The notes below the pieces were generated by a model. That model ran no database searches, had not been told where the DNA came from, and saw only the letters and a list, made by a program, of their open reading frames with translations. From Rotaria macrura (lineage: Eukaryota > Rotifera > Eurotatoria > Philodinida > Philodinidae), in the NCBI GenBank assembly GCA_900239685.1, contig OENT01000241.1, positions 89,331 to 153,330 of the forward strand: a stretch of DNA of 64,000 bases, given 5' to 3'. Shown here piece by piece: positions 19,476 through 31,253 of this stretch. The stretch's first letter is position 1, and each line of letters opens with the position of its first letter. A program made the position numbers and the translations under genes.

Positions 19476-21829
19476 ACAACATACATTCCATTTGATCATG
19501 TTGGCAAAAGTGCAACAATTCATGATTAGACAATGATGTTGACATCGAAATAATACTTTTATTTTTCTTTGGCCTACGATAAATTACTCTTTTGTAAAAG
19601 AAAAATATCAACAACCCATAAAGGGTTTCTATTCATTAATGCACTGAATTGGTATTTTAGTTTATTTCGTGTGACAATAAAGTTTCGTCCACATATTATC
19701 CTAGCCACAATCAATTAACTTGTTATAATGTATAGATCGAACAATAAGCTGTCGTCATGTATTTAAGTTTCTTTTGACACTTCTGAGCATAATTTTACGT
19801 GTTATCAAAACCTCTAATACATATTCAAGAGTTGAGTTATATTGCGATACAAGATTCAGAATGATTGAATTCGATGTTTGCAATCAGGATCTCACTTTGC
19901 ATAGACGCTATCAATAGAATAAATCATAAAAAGCATGTTATCATTGACTAATAAAAAAGAACTGATTGACACTATAATAGGGTCGATGTTATTCGATAAG
20001 TATTTCGTTTAATAAAACTTCAATGAATTGAATTTTCTTTTGAATGATGATTAGCTTTTCAGAAATAGACTGAAGAGAAGAAGTTGTTCGCTTTTGAAAT
20101 GGCACGCTTTCTATTTTTCTTCGAAAATATGATCGAATACCACACAAGTAAATTCAATCTTAAATAGTTAAGGTTACGAACTGTGAAATGATTGTTGTCA
20201 AACAAACATATGCTTAAGATAAGAACAACATTCAATGTTAGACATATACGGTAGAGCAAGATAGATTAGTTAGTTGTGTGGTTAAATAATCCAATAAAGA
20301 CATTGTTTTTTCTTCTCTATTCTATTTCTAAACGTCATGTACAGGTAAGGTCTTTACGGTCTTAGGCTTCGAATACTAAATTATCATTGTTTAATCAATT
20401 GTTGTTTTTTTGTTAACATAAAAAATAGACTGAGTAATTCATCTATAGCTTTCTTCGAAAAATACAAGTGATGAATACAATGTAATAACATTATCAATAA
20501 TATTTCGATCTACTTCTAATATTATATCTCGTTCAATTCTTTCCGACACATGAATAAATGCACATATAGATTGTTGCCTTGAAACTTTGTTTTTGAATTC
20601 GATACAAAATATAACGAGGGCAATTAAAAGGTATTCGTTTTTTCAAGGTACAAACAACTTGTATGATTGTTGGTTATTTGTTTTATTTCTTTTTTGCAAT
20701 CATTCTCTACATTGATTAGTATATTTTTCGTGCTCAGCAATACACATAAAAATTTGTGCGTTATATGAAAAGAAATGATTCACAATGAGTGAATTAAGAC
20801 CTATCCACCTTGATTTCATCTTATTTAGATTATATAATGTTAAAAAGCGATGTAAAAGTCTTTGGAAAAATGTCAAACTGTCTTAGACCGTGTGACTGAC
20901 TTATAAACCAAACAATTGTGTTTTCATTGGTAGGAGCAAAGCCCGAACTACTAATTTTCTACTAGACATACTTTCTCAGAAAGAAACTGAGTCGGAGAAA
21001 AAGTCAAAACCCTAGTACCTCTAAAAACATTCTTGGAATTTCACTATCACGCAAGATTGTTTTCTATTTTCTATTGTTATTTTTTTAATCAGAAGATGAA
21101 TGAGAAAACACTTTGAATGATGATTTCTGGAGCATAAGCAGTACTCTTTCCATCGGTATATTGGAAGTTAAACTTGCTCTTGATGTTTGTACCAAAATAT
21201 GTTCTTGATGTAAAAGAGACTAAATAAGTTCATCGTTCGTAGTACGCAATCATTGCAAAACGATAAAAAATGTTTTTTGAAGTATTCTTTCTTTTTAAAA
21301 ATTTCTACGATCGGACATATTTTGAACAAATAACGCAGATTAAATTGAGTTCGTACATGACTTTCGAACATAATGGTTGATTATCTTGCGAAGTGATGGC
21401 TTTTACAAAAGATTTGATTTTAAAAAAGCTTCACGTTTAAAACGTTTTTGATTCAAGAACGAATCTACAACTCTTACCAATTTTGATATCGATAGAGATT
21501 TTCATTCTCCACATTTTCAGATTATTTCTTTGTTCAAGTTTGATAACTGGGGCTTTGAAGTTGAAAAAGTTTTGTAAGATCTGGTAGAAAATTTGTAGTT
21601 CAGACTTTGCTCTTTCTAATGCCAAAAAAAATTTGATAGTTTCATAAATTAGTCACACGATCTAAGACAGTTTGACATTTTCCCAAAGACTTTTGCATCG
21701 CTTGTTATTCACGACAAATTAGACTTCATTCTACAATATAATAAAGTTTATTTTTCTACGATTTAAAAAACATAGCTTTCATAGGTGTTTCATTCAAATT
21801 TGTTGCAAAAAAGAAAGCACAATAGTTTA
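19476..21829. other. Intergenic between convergent MCTP and XPNPEP3
   Basis: The two genes converge here, so this holds both 3' flanks. No gene was seen. About 870 nt of it is the foldback element listed separately. The rest is plain AT-rich sequence. Confidence 0.6.
20841..21706. repeat. Foldback element with long diverged arms
   Basis: The left arm from 20841 (AAGCGATGTAAAAGTCTTTG...) matches the reverse complement of the right arm ending at 21706. The shared block AAAATGTCAAACTGTCTTAGA is followed by GTGTGACT. Weaker similarity continues inward for about 180 nt (GAGCAAAG, GAACTAC, AATTTTCTAC). The interior of about 500 nt has no transposase-like reading frame. It is probably a non-autonomous DNA element. 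Confidence 0.7.
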
Positions 21830-24800
21830 CTACTTATCGAATGTATTCCTTTTATCAAGTATTCGATATAGATCATCGATTTCTTTCGGACATGTGCACG
21901 ACAAAACTTCACAACCGTCTTCCGTTATTAATACATCATCTTCGACTCTTGCTGCAAAACCACGATAAACTTCTGGAACATCCTTACAATCAAAAGGAAT
22001 ATACAGACCTAAATAAATGAGAAAAATAAGACAGATTTAATAATAATTTTTATCAGATGTTCTTAAGAGCATTAAAGTCGAATTGAAAAATTAATTTTAA
22101 TAATCAATGAATAGTCTGTAGCAATGTTCTTGAGGAGGCATATGATGTGTGAATTTTTTCTAAATAGATTTTTCTTTTTCAATAGGTTGTCTGAAAATAA
22201 GTTTTTAATAGTATAATCTTAAAAATAATTGTGAACTCAAGGAATAGTAATTCCTCCCAAGTCGAAAATCTTGATTCATATTAGTATAGGCTTTATGATA
22301 AATTATCTAGAATGATAATTATGAATTTCTATGGTGTCAATCGTAGAAAATATGACAATGTAATATTGTTCAGAGTTATTTTAGTCACCATTGTTTAAAA
22401 TTCATGATCTGATGTTTTCCTGGAATGTGAAAACGATAACATTTGACTGTCGTTAACTTTTCTCTCATTTCCCACCTATGAATATCATTTAGAAATTTTA
22501 CAAGTATTGTGAATTCTTTCACCGTTCGAATGTAACAGATTTTATTTATTCATACATCACGAAAATATAGCATAGAAAAAGCAACGAACTGTTACAGGGG
22601 GTCGTACACAGGCAGGTCTGACCGATCTCGTGTCTATATTGTTAGGATTTTCAATAGAGACAATCAAACCTAGGTACTATCGATACTAAGAAATACATTC
22701 GTTTAACTTCATGGATTCAAGACAAATAAATACTTGTAATAACATCACTCATGGTACTTACATTTATATAAAAGCTGTTAGCGCAATTCCTTCCGGGATT
22801 AAAAATTTGAAACACGATTTAACTGCTTTTAACAGTCGCAGTGATCTTGCTTTCCTTGATGGGTGCTACTAGCCGTTTCCACATCATTTCTTACAGAGCA
22901 AGTAGAGCTGCAATAAACAAGCAACTAATATATTTTCATCAGAAATGACTCACATATATTCACTTACCCTGTACCATACATCGATGACCTTCAGCGACGC
23001 ACTTAAGGGCCTTTTATCACCTCTGTAATGGTCTTCAAACCTCTCGTTAACGGCCTCTAACAGCAAAATCACCTGTCAATAACGGTCTGTGATGGGGAGG
23101 GGGGGGGGGGNNNNNNNNNNGGGGGGCAACCTGTCGGTAACAGTCTGTGAGGGTGTGTGTGGGGTCACCTGTCGGTAACAGTCTGTGATGGGGAGGGGGT
23201 GCAAAATTTCTACCCTAAACACTTCAACACTCTTTTTAGTTCGTGTTTCACAAAACTTATTACTACAGTGGTGTCCGTATGATACCATTCCTTTTCATTA
23301 TGTTGGCAATATTTTCTATCTAAACTTTTCTCTCCATTCATTAATATTGATTCTACCAAAATGCTGTGCACATGTCACAACAAGTACAAGTAGACTGCCA
23401 TGGGTAGATTAACTAAATAGACAAGTTGGTTTCATTCAATTTCAGAAGCATAATTGTTTTTAATGAAACATTGCAAAATTTTATTTTCTATGTAGTAGGT
23501 ATGATTTTTATATGGTCCTAGATTGAATTTCCAAAATGTGATACCAAATTTTCAAATACAAGATAATAATATATAGCTTGTATTGCGAGAAAGATGATTA
23601 CAAAAAATAAAAGATATGTGTAATATGGGATACTTGAGAACAGTGTTGATATTGTTTGTCAACAGACATGTAATCATGTATTTCGATAAAAAATAGATTG
23701 TATTATGTAGACATGTAAATCTTTCAATGCATCAATCTAATTAAAAGACGCTCGTTTCAACCATAGAAATGTTCAAAATCACAAAGAACAAGTGTTTCAT
23801 ATCTCATAGTGTTTTTTCCCCAAGTATACTGAAACAAGTTTTCTACCATCGGATTCACTTCTATCGAAAATCATTGCTTGTATTGATATTAAATGTCAAT
23901 TCATACATTTAAGATCATCAGGACAACGATCTTTGTTAGTAGTGTTTTGTAGGAAGTTAATCCAGTATCAAGATTACAACTGCATACATGCATCTAATCT
24001 TCAAAAGTAGAGAAAACCTTTTTATTGTTTCTATTGTAATCAACATTCGAAGTAAAAACTGTATGTTATGTGCATCTTTTGTGTAGCCTTTCAACATGAA
24101 GCATTTATCTACTTTATACACAGGATAAAAATCTCGGATCAGAGCTCTTCTATGGGAAAGGTTTAAAATTTGAAAGCGACACAGAACGTCTAGAAAATCA
24201 GGATTGTACTAGCAAAAGTTGATCAGACTTCTTGAAAACTACAAGAGGAGCGACATAAATTCCAGTTTTTCCCTCAATGCACGTTGAAATGGTAAGTCAT
24301 GAAACCTCTCCTACTGTATAAATTAGCGAAAATATGGAATTCCGTAACGAGTGAAATTTACAGTTCCTTTATTTTGATGAAGCAAATGTGGATCAGAAAC
24401 GACCTGATATTCTAAAAGATTGTTAGAAGCTCAACAACTTTTGAATGTAACATTCATTTGAATTCCTTGTTCTTTCGTGTGAAAATGATTTACTCCTAGT
24501 CATTCTAAACACAATAAATTTTGTTAAAATTCCGTAAAGATTACTATTTTTGGGATCACTCTGTTGCAGTCGAAGACAAATGAATGAAATTGTTATTGGT
24601 GATAGATCTAAACAAGCTCTATTTGCGATAAAAATTTCCAAATGTTGGCTTGTATTACACGGAAGACACAAAGACAACAATCTCAACATATGAAATTCTG
24701 AAACGCGTGGCCGTACCGATATTAGAATCACCAAGATAGATTATTGTCCAATTCATCCCTAATTTTATTTGAGTATGCCATTCATAGCAATATCTTGTGG

Positions 24801-27760
24801 AGAATGACTACTAATCATCATTAGGTAGTCATTGCCACAGCATTTTACATTTCTGTCTTTCTCTTATGTTTGTTGGTCATGTGACTCTTGTCCTTTATGC
24901 CCAGTGAAAAATATTCACTGATTTCAATCGGATTTTTCTACACCATAATCAAAATAAAAATCGATTGATAATTTTGATTATCCTTGATCATGAGGTAACC
25001 ACTATTTAATATCGTAACTTATCCCGTGTAAAATTTTCTGATTGAAATCGGATTATTCATCAGCAAAATCAAGATTACAAATCGACTAGTAATTTCGATT
25101 TTGCTGCAGAGTAACCCGATTTCAATCAGAAAATTTTACACGGGATAAGTTACGATATTAAATAATGGTTACCTCATGATCAAGGATAATCAAAATTATC
25201 AATCGATTTTAATTTTGATTATGGTGCAGAAAAATCCGATTGAAATCAGTGAATATTTTTCACTGGGGAGATAATTATGGACGAATTAGGAGCGAGTGTA
25301 TAACGAGAAAGAAATCGTTTCGAGATGGATCTACTGTGAGCCGCAAATAAAAACAATCACAATAACTTACCAGGTTCTATGGTAATTACATTGCCGGGTT
25401 GTAGATAATCAGAAGCTGCACACAATTCACAATCATGTACATCAAGACCTACAGATTAGCAAATGAATTAAATCAATTTCAAAGAATACTAATGGATGAG
25501 GCAGATATAATGGATTAGTTGGGTTTTCTATCGATTAGGGATTAAAAAATTGCTGTATAACCTAATTCTGAACTCTTTCTATAGAGTATTCATTTTTCTA
25601 AAAATCTTTCCCATACAGTTTGCCAAATTAGTCTTTTTAGCAAAAGCAAAATAAAATCCATGGACACATCTGCTTAATTATGCATCTGCAAAAGTAAAAA
25701 CAAACCGAAAATGTTTATGGAAGTATCTTTAAACAGATATGAAATGCTTTAGTTTGAGCATTGACCTTGATGAGCATCGGCTTAAAGAAATCTATATATA
25801 GCTGGAAAGAATAGGAATTTCCAAAAGGACTATTGAATAGGAGTTAATCTTCGAAATTTTACACTGACAAAAGATATTAATTTGAATAGTGCATTGAACA
25901 TTATTGTAGAGAAATGAATTCTCTGTCGAAGGAGCTCATAATTAGATTGTCAAACGATTGTTAAAGATACCCCTCTTTTTCGAACGTTTGTAGTTCGCGA
26001 TGAAACTTTTTTTCTCAGAGATAAACAAAATGAAGTATTTCAAGAAAATCTCACTTTCTTTTTGTGTCTTAGATGACTATTCCATGATCCCCAAGGAAGA
26101 TCGAGTGTTATGGATTTTGGGACCCTAGAAACTCAGGTGCAAAGAAAATTCAGAAACAAAAGCTCTCGATTTCACCTTTGAAGAATACTACCAAGTATCA
26201 ATGGTGAGAATTTTAGGTGGTGGAGGTCTTAACGAACTACAATAGTGCCCTTTGTGCGAAAACAGCGCAGCAGCTTTCTTAAAAATCGAATAGCAAATTC
26301 AAGAAAGCTCAGATTGATTTCATCTGAATGCAAATGGAAAGAGAAATATGTAATTAAACAAAAATTGAATCTTTTTAATTTTTTAATTTTTGGATCAAGA
26401 AGAGAGGCGGAGGATATCTTTAAGTCCCTCATCGTATCTGCTTCACTCATTGTTCGATACGTACCGAGATGATGACTAACACCAGTTGGACATAAGACAT
26501 GAACAATTGTTTTAGCATTCATATCATCTATATTTCGTGAAAGAATGTGTTCCTCACGTAGATACTTTATCATATATTGATCGGATAAAATGCATAATCT
26601 TTCTCTTGTTACTGATTCATCTCCTGTATTTAAATATTGAATCAAATCTTTTTGTACAGTCAATAAGATTTCATAAAGTTGTCGTTGTGTTGACGAAAAT
26701 CGACCTTGGACAAACAAAATTCTTCATCTCAATACATGGAAATTTTTATTACCATTCAAAGGCCATAGGCGTGTCATGTCACTGCAATATTGCTTCGATA
26801 AACATCCGCCATCTAACATAATTAAATCATCTTGATTGATTGATTGATTATTTTTTTGATAGTGAATTACATTTGACCTAGATCGATTATCGATCTTGAA
26901 ATGAGAATAATACTTTTCTTAAAAATAATCTACCTTCCATTAGCAGCAACAACGGGATAGAATGCCATTGATACATCTCCAAGTTTTTCACATTCATATT
27001 GAAATTGAGCTTTAACTAAATATTCATTATCAATATCTTTCTTACAATTTTTCATAGTGTTAATGAAAGCTTTTGATGTTAATTGACATGTTTGACGTAT
27101 TATATTCTGTTCAGTGATCGATTTTATCGATCGTAATGAATGAAGAAAACTTGTTAATTGATTACAAACAATTGATGATGAAAATCTTTTTAAAAATGGT
27201 ATTAAAACTTTTTTATTGATTGTCTTATCATTAATTGATTGTGAATTATAGAATAGAATAGATGATTGTGGAATTTTCAATGTTATCAATTGATCGATCG
27301 TATGAACTTCGTCAATACCAAATATTTGAGAAATTTTCTCTTTATCAGTTATTGTTGGACCAAACCATCGTTCATATTGATCCATCGAATGTTTTACACA
27401 TCGCGATAGAAATAAACTAGTCGAATAGGTTTGATCATTACCATTGAGTAGAAGAAGTGCATCCGGTTGCATACAACCAGTTAAATAATAAAAGTCCGAT
27501 TGTTGTTTAAACGGAAAATAAGCAACATCAGGTCCCATGTAGAGACGTGATGATGATGGAAGACATATGGTGAAATTTTTAGATGCTTGCTTTTGTTCAA
27601 CATTAATATAATTTCGAATACGATTCACAAGTGAATCACGTCGTTGTCGAAATTCATTTAAAGCTATTCCTGTCGACGATAAAGCATAATGATCAATATA
27701 TATGTGATGATAACGTATGAAAGACTTTATGAGCAATGGATTATTACGAACAAGAAACAT
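21830..27760 (-). CDS. XPNPEP3: Xaa-Pro aminopeptidase 3, mitochondrial (M24B)
   Basis: This metallopeptidase removes N-terminal residues preceding proline and is the relative of yeast Icp55, which trims imported mitochondrial proteins. Five minus-strand exons: 27760-26934, 26877-26753, 26704-26465, 25448-25371, 22008-21830; 482 aa with consistent phases. The N-terminal creatinase-like domain (SDFYYLTG, about residues 105-112) precedes the pita-bread catalytic domain. All five metal ligands are visible: Asp298 (LDGG), Asp309 (SDMTR), His395 (SHHLGLDVHD), Glu422 (ITIEPG) and Glu446 (RVEDD). The first 22 residues are basic with no acidic residue, consistent with a mitochondrial presequence, though this was not tested. 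The first three introns are 56 nt, 48 nt and 1.0 kb. The last intron (22009-25370, 3.4 kb) is swollen by a palindromic element, a minisatellite and an assembly gap. Confidence 0.95.
23069..23202. repeat. Minisatellite with G-rich tails, interrupted by gap
   Basis: Three copies of a unit of about 38 nt begin at 23069, 23127 and 23165. The core is ACCTGTCGGTAACAGTCTGTG, with AATAACGG in the first copy. Each ends in a G-rich tail (GATGGGGAGGGGG or GAGGGTGTGTGTGGGG). The G12 run of copy 1 reads into the N block. More copies may be hidden in the gap. Confidence 0.8.
23111..23120. other. Assembly gap (10 N)
   Basis: Exactly ten N flanked by G12 on the left and G6 on the right, inside the minisatellite. 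A fixed-size N block suggests a placeholder, so true length is unknown. It lies in an XPNPEP3 intron and does not affect the coding model. Confidence 0.95.
24900..25267. repeat. Near-perfect palindromic foldback element (368 nt)
   Basis: The left end CCCAGTGAAAAATATTCACT at 24900 is the exact reverse complement of the right end at 25267. Arms of about 180 nt match almost base for base toward the centre near 25085, with mismatches mainly in the innermost 20 nt. Inner blocks such as AACTTATCCCGTGTAAAATT occur in both arms. There is no reading frame and no clear target-site duplication. The high arm identity suggests recent insertion or ongoing homogenisation. Confidence 0.88.
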
Positions 27761-30700
27761 ATGTTATTATTTTTATTAATAAATATTTAAAATATTTCTA
27801 AAATGAAAATATGAGAACTAAGTAATTATTATTGTTGAATAGAGTACGTTGTCTACTCTTCAATTCATTAAAGTTTATTGATTTTTATATAGATTTCCTT
27901 GAATTCAATCTACAGAAGAATTCAATATTTTTTCTAAATATTGACGCGGAATGTGGTATTTCTGTTTAACTCCATATCCAATCGTTTTTCAACATATTTT
28001 TATTTACCAGTGTGTCAAAGATTTAATTTAACAAAATTCGATCCATCCGTATATGCTTATTATTAAAACATAGTCGGTTTCAAAAACGAATCTCCAACTT
28101 TGCCTGAAACAGAAACGAAAGAAAAATCGAAAAAAAAACCGACTCGAACTTGTAGCTGTAAGTATTCAATACACTTTAAAACAAGCCTCAACTTTCCAGC
28201 GTTTAAAATCGTTGAAAAAACACCTATATGGTCTCTTCATAACGTAATTGTTCACTCGTCGAAGATTAAATGTATCTAATTGAAATTCGTTTACTGTGAA
28301 GCGCAAAGATCGAATACTTGAGAAAAGAAATTATTCTAGAAGAGACCACGCCCATAAAAATATAAAGCAGACTATCTTCTGACTAATTCAAGTAACGAAA
28401 CATGTGATTTTCACTTTTCAACATAGAAATACGTGATGACTCCTATTGTATCACATAACGATTGATCCGGAATTGACCAATGTGATCAATTTTCAATGAA
28501 ACTGAGATTCAAAAAATTCATGTCCTTACATTCACACAAGATCTATATTCTTAAACTGATTCTTTTAACTTCCGAAATCATCTGATGTCGGTATGTCAAA
28601 ATTTTTGACAACTGAATTTTCTCATGATACGAACAAAAGTCTAAATAATAAATTATTATCGTATACAGCTCGTTATCTACCTCCATTCTTCAGTTACTAG
28701 AAAACTGGTCACAGTTCGATTGGCATATAAAGCAAAGATGTTGAATTCGTTTCATGGATGAAAAACGAAAGTTTCACTTTCGGCAAAGGAGAACTCTCTT
28801 CTTAGCTATCACTACAAGCCTAAAAATATTCTATGGTAGCATTATTCCTTTCCGATTATATATAATTAAACTAGAGGAGACCAAATGATATTTGTTCACA
28901 TAGAGATATTGCCGTTGGTAAAATAGAACATATCTTTCATTACATTAGTAAAATACCACGTTTCCTTTCTCTGTCGACTATTTATTATAATCAGTTTTAT
29001 GAATATGGTTTTATCTTCGACGATACGTACATGAGATCTTTCGTTGTGAAATTTTCTTCAATTACATTCTGATTGGATTCATTTTAATGGATGAAGTCAC
29101 AGCAGATATGGAAATTTTCCAGATCTAAATTCCCTATTACTTTTTACTTCTATCAGTTTCTTTCAGAAGTCAAATATCAAATAGAGCACCTTCTACAATG
29201 AACATTCTCTAACAATCCATAAAGCAAAACGAAAGATCTGCATAAGACAAAAAAAACACATATCTAATCTTCTCATTCAATTGATTATCGATATTGTATT
29301 ATTCAGAAAAAAACAAACATCATTAGTTTGATGATAAGAGCATCACAATCTTAGACATATCTGAAAAGATGAAATTTTAGGATAGAAGCAGTCTAGACAC
29401 GTTTATTATAAAACTTACAAATTGAGCTATCGTCTCATGGTTTGAACTCACATTTTCTTTGGATTCTTGTCCTGAAAACATACGTAGAAAAAGCCTTAGA
29501 AGAGGTCTATTTCACTTGTTTGTTATCATACATTCTATAGAATAAATTTTAAAAAAACTAAACCCAATCTATTCGAACATACGACATCTATATATAATGA
29601 AAAAGTAGCTAAACTTCAAGTTTGCTGACGTAGATTGATGATTCCTTTGGTAGACTATATTCAATGATAGAATTCTAAATTTTAAACAAACAACTAATTC
29701 TACTCGATATTTCTGTATTTATTTTCAGCGTAGTTAATTTCAAGAATACTTGCTTATTCTAATAGAATCGAGAAACCTCTTACCACATTTATAATTGACA
29801 CGTGGACAACTACTCATACAAATGATTCGATCGTTTGATAACAATTAAAAATATCTACTGCATTTATCTCTACGAATGCTATATAGAAGTAGTATAGTAA
29901 AAACACAAAGCGAAACTAGCATGATCGAGAGTTTCCTTACAATATTCAAGTAACAATAATTAATAAGGAGTTGTAATTTTAGATATGTTTTATTGACATA
30001 GAACTTGTCACAATCTAAGACAGATAGTGAGTTCTATCATATAAAATCGAACATTTCATTTGGATTATGTTTTGCTGACGATAATAAAAATGAATGAAAT
30101 TTGTAAACATACGAAGGTGTATTAAAAATTCATCAGTACATTCATAGAGTTCTAAACGATTTTGATACAAAATATCTTTTGTACTTGAGATACACTCAAA
30201 CGTGCCGGCTGTAATTTTCCTCGGAGAATATCTTTTCTTACAATGTTTAATGCCTTGAACGTGAAAACAGCTCAACATTTCTAGTCAATTCGTTTAATAT
30301 TTTTGTTTCTGAATTATGTCTTCTACCATACAACAGATGAAGATTATATTCAAGAACTGATCTTAAAATATCAGATACTCATACGTGTAACCAAATCTAT
30401 TTGACATGCTCTCATAATCTTGTAAGTTAAACATTTCATGCGTTTTGAATATACAATCGTTCAATGATGATTTCTCTTTGAGATTATCTGATGAATAATT
30501 GTATGAGAAACGATTATAGTAAATTTAAATTCATAACGTTCTATACTTCTTTTGTTATAACATTAGCTAAAACTAACTGACGATAGATCCTATGTTATCT
30601 ACTATTCAATTACAATGGTTTTGAATTTTCTAAAGCTATCATCAAAGAATCTAGTGTAACTCAAGGAAATCATTACATCTCAAACAATTTAAAGATATTA

Positions 30701-31253
30701 ATCACAAATGATGATCATCTTTTTTTTCTGACACGGTTTAATAGAATAGTAATAATCTTCAAATATCATTCAGACGGATAGAAATTTAATATCACTAATC
30801 CATGAAGAGTGTTTTAAACTCACACGAGAAAAAACACTCATAAATGACTCAAGTAATTGAAATAGAATTTCTGCATAATGATTCGAATTCTCTTGTACAG
30901 CATTTCTTGAGAATTGTTGCATCATCTTATAGAATTAACTTCTAGATAATATGAAACGAATTCTTCAACTATAATGACTATTGAAATTATTCTAATAGAT
31001 GGTTCATAATTCAAATCTCTAAATTAAATTTACTGGCAGTAAGTAATGCAAGCATCATTTGTAGAAAAAAATATTTTTCTGATTAATAAAACAAAAAACC
31101 AATTATTGTTTAGAGAATCTATGATTCTCTTTTAAAAAACATTGTATTGATAGTTTAAAAAAAAGAAAAAGAAATATAAACATGTTTTCGTATTTAAATC
31201 TTTGAAAGAAAAACATTATATCACATATGGACGATCAAATATTTTTGTTTTGC
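27761..31253. other. Intergenic between XPNPEP3 and HSP70
   Basis: Lies between the 5' end of XPNPEP3 and the 3' end of HSP70, both on the minus strand. Mostly AT-rich sequence without features. The one exception is the coding-like stretch near 30037-30361, listed separately. No convincing promoter element was picked out for XPNPEP3. Confidence 0.5.
30037..30361 (-). other. Possible unidentified exon(s) or gene remnant
   Basis: On the minus strand, after an acceptor-like TTTTAAG near 30362, a frame opens with SVLEYNLHLLYGRRHNSE and runs to a stop after ELFSRSRH. A second, overlapping frame at 30278-30107 reads KKRYSPRKITAGTFECIS... and DEFLIHL. It could continue, after a doubtful 38-nt intron, to a polar tail PKHNPNEMFDFI and stop at 30037. 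The composition is protein-like, but the frames do not join cleanly. I do not recognise a family. It may be a decayed gene or chance. Confidence 0.25.
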
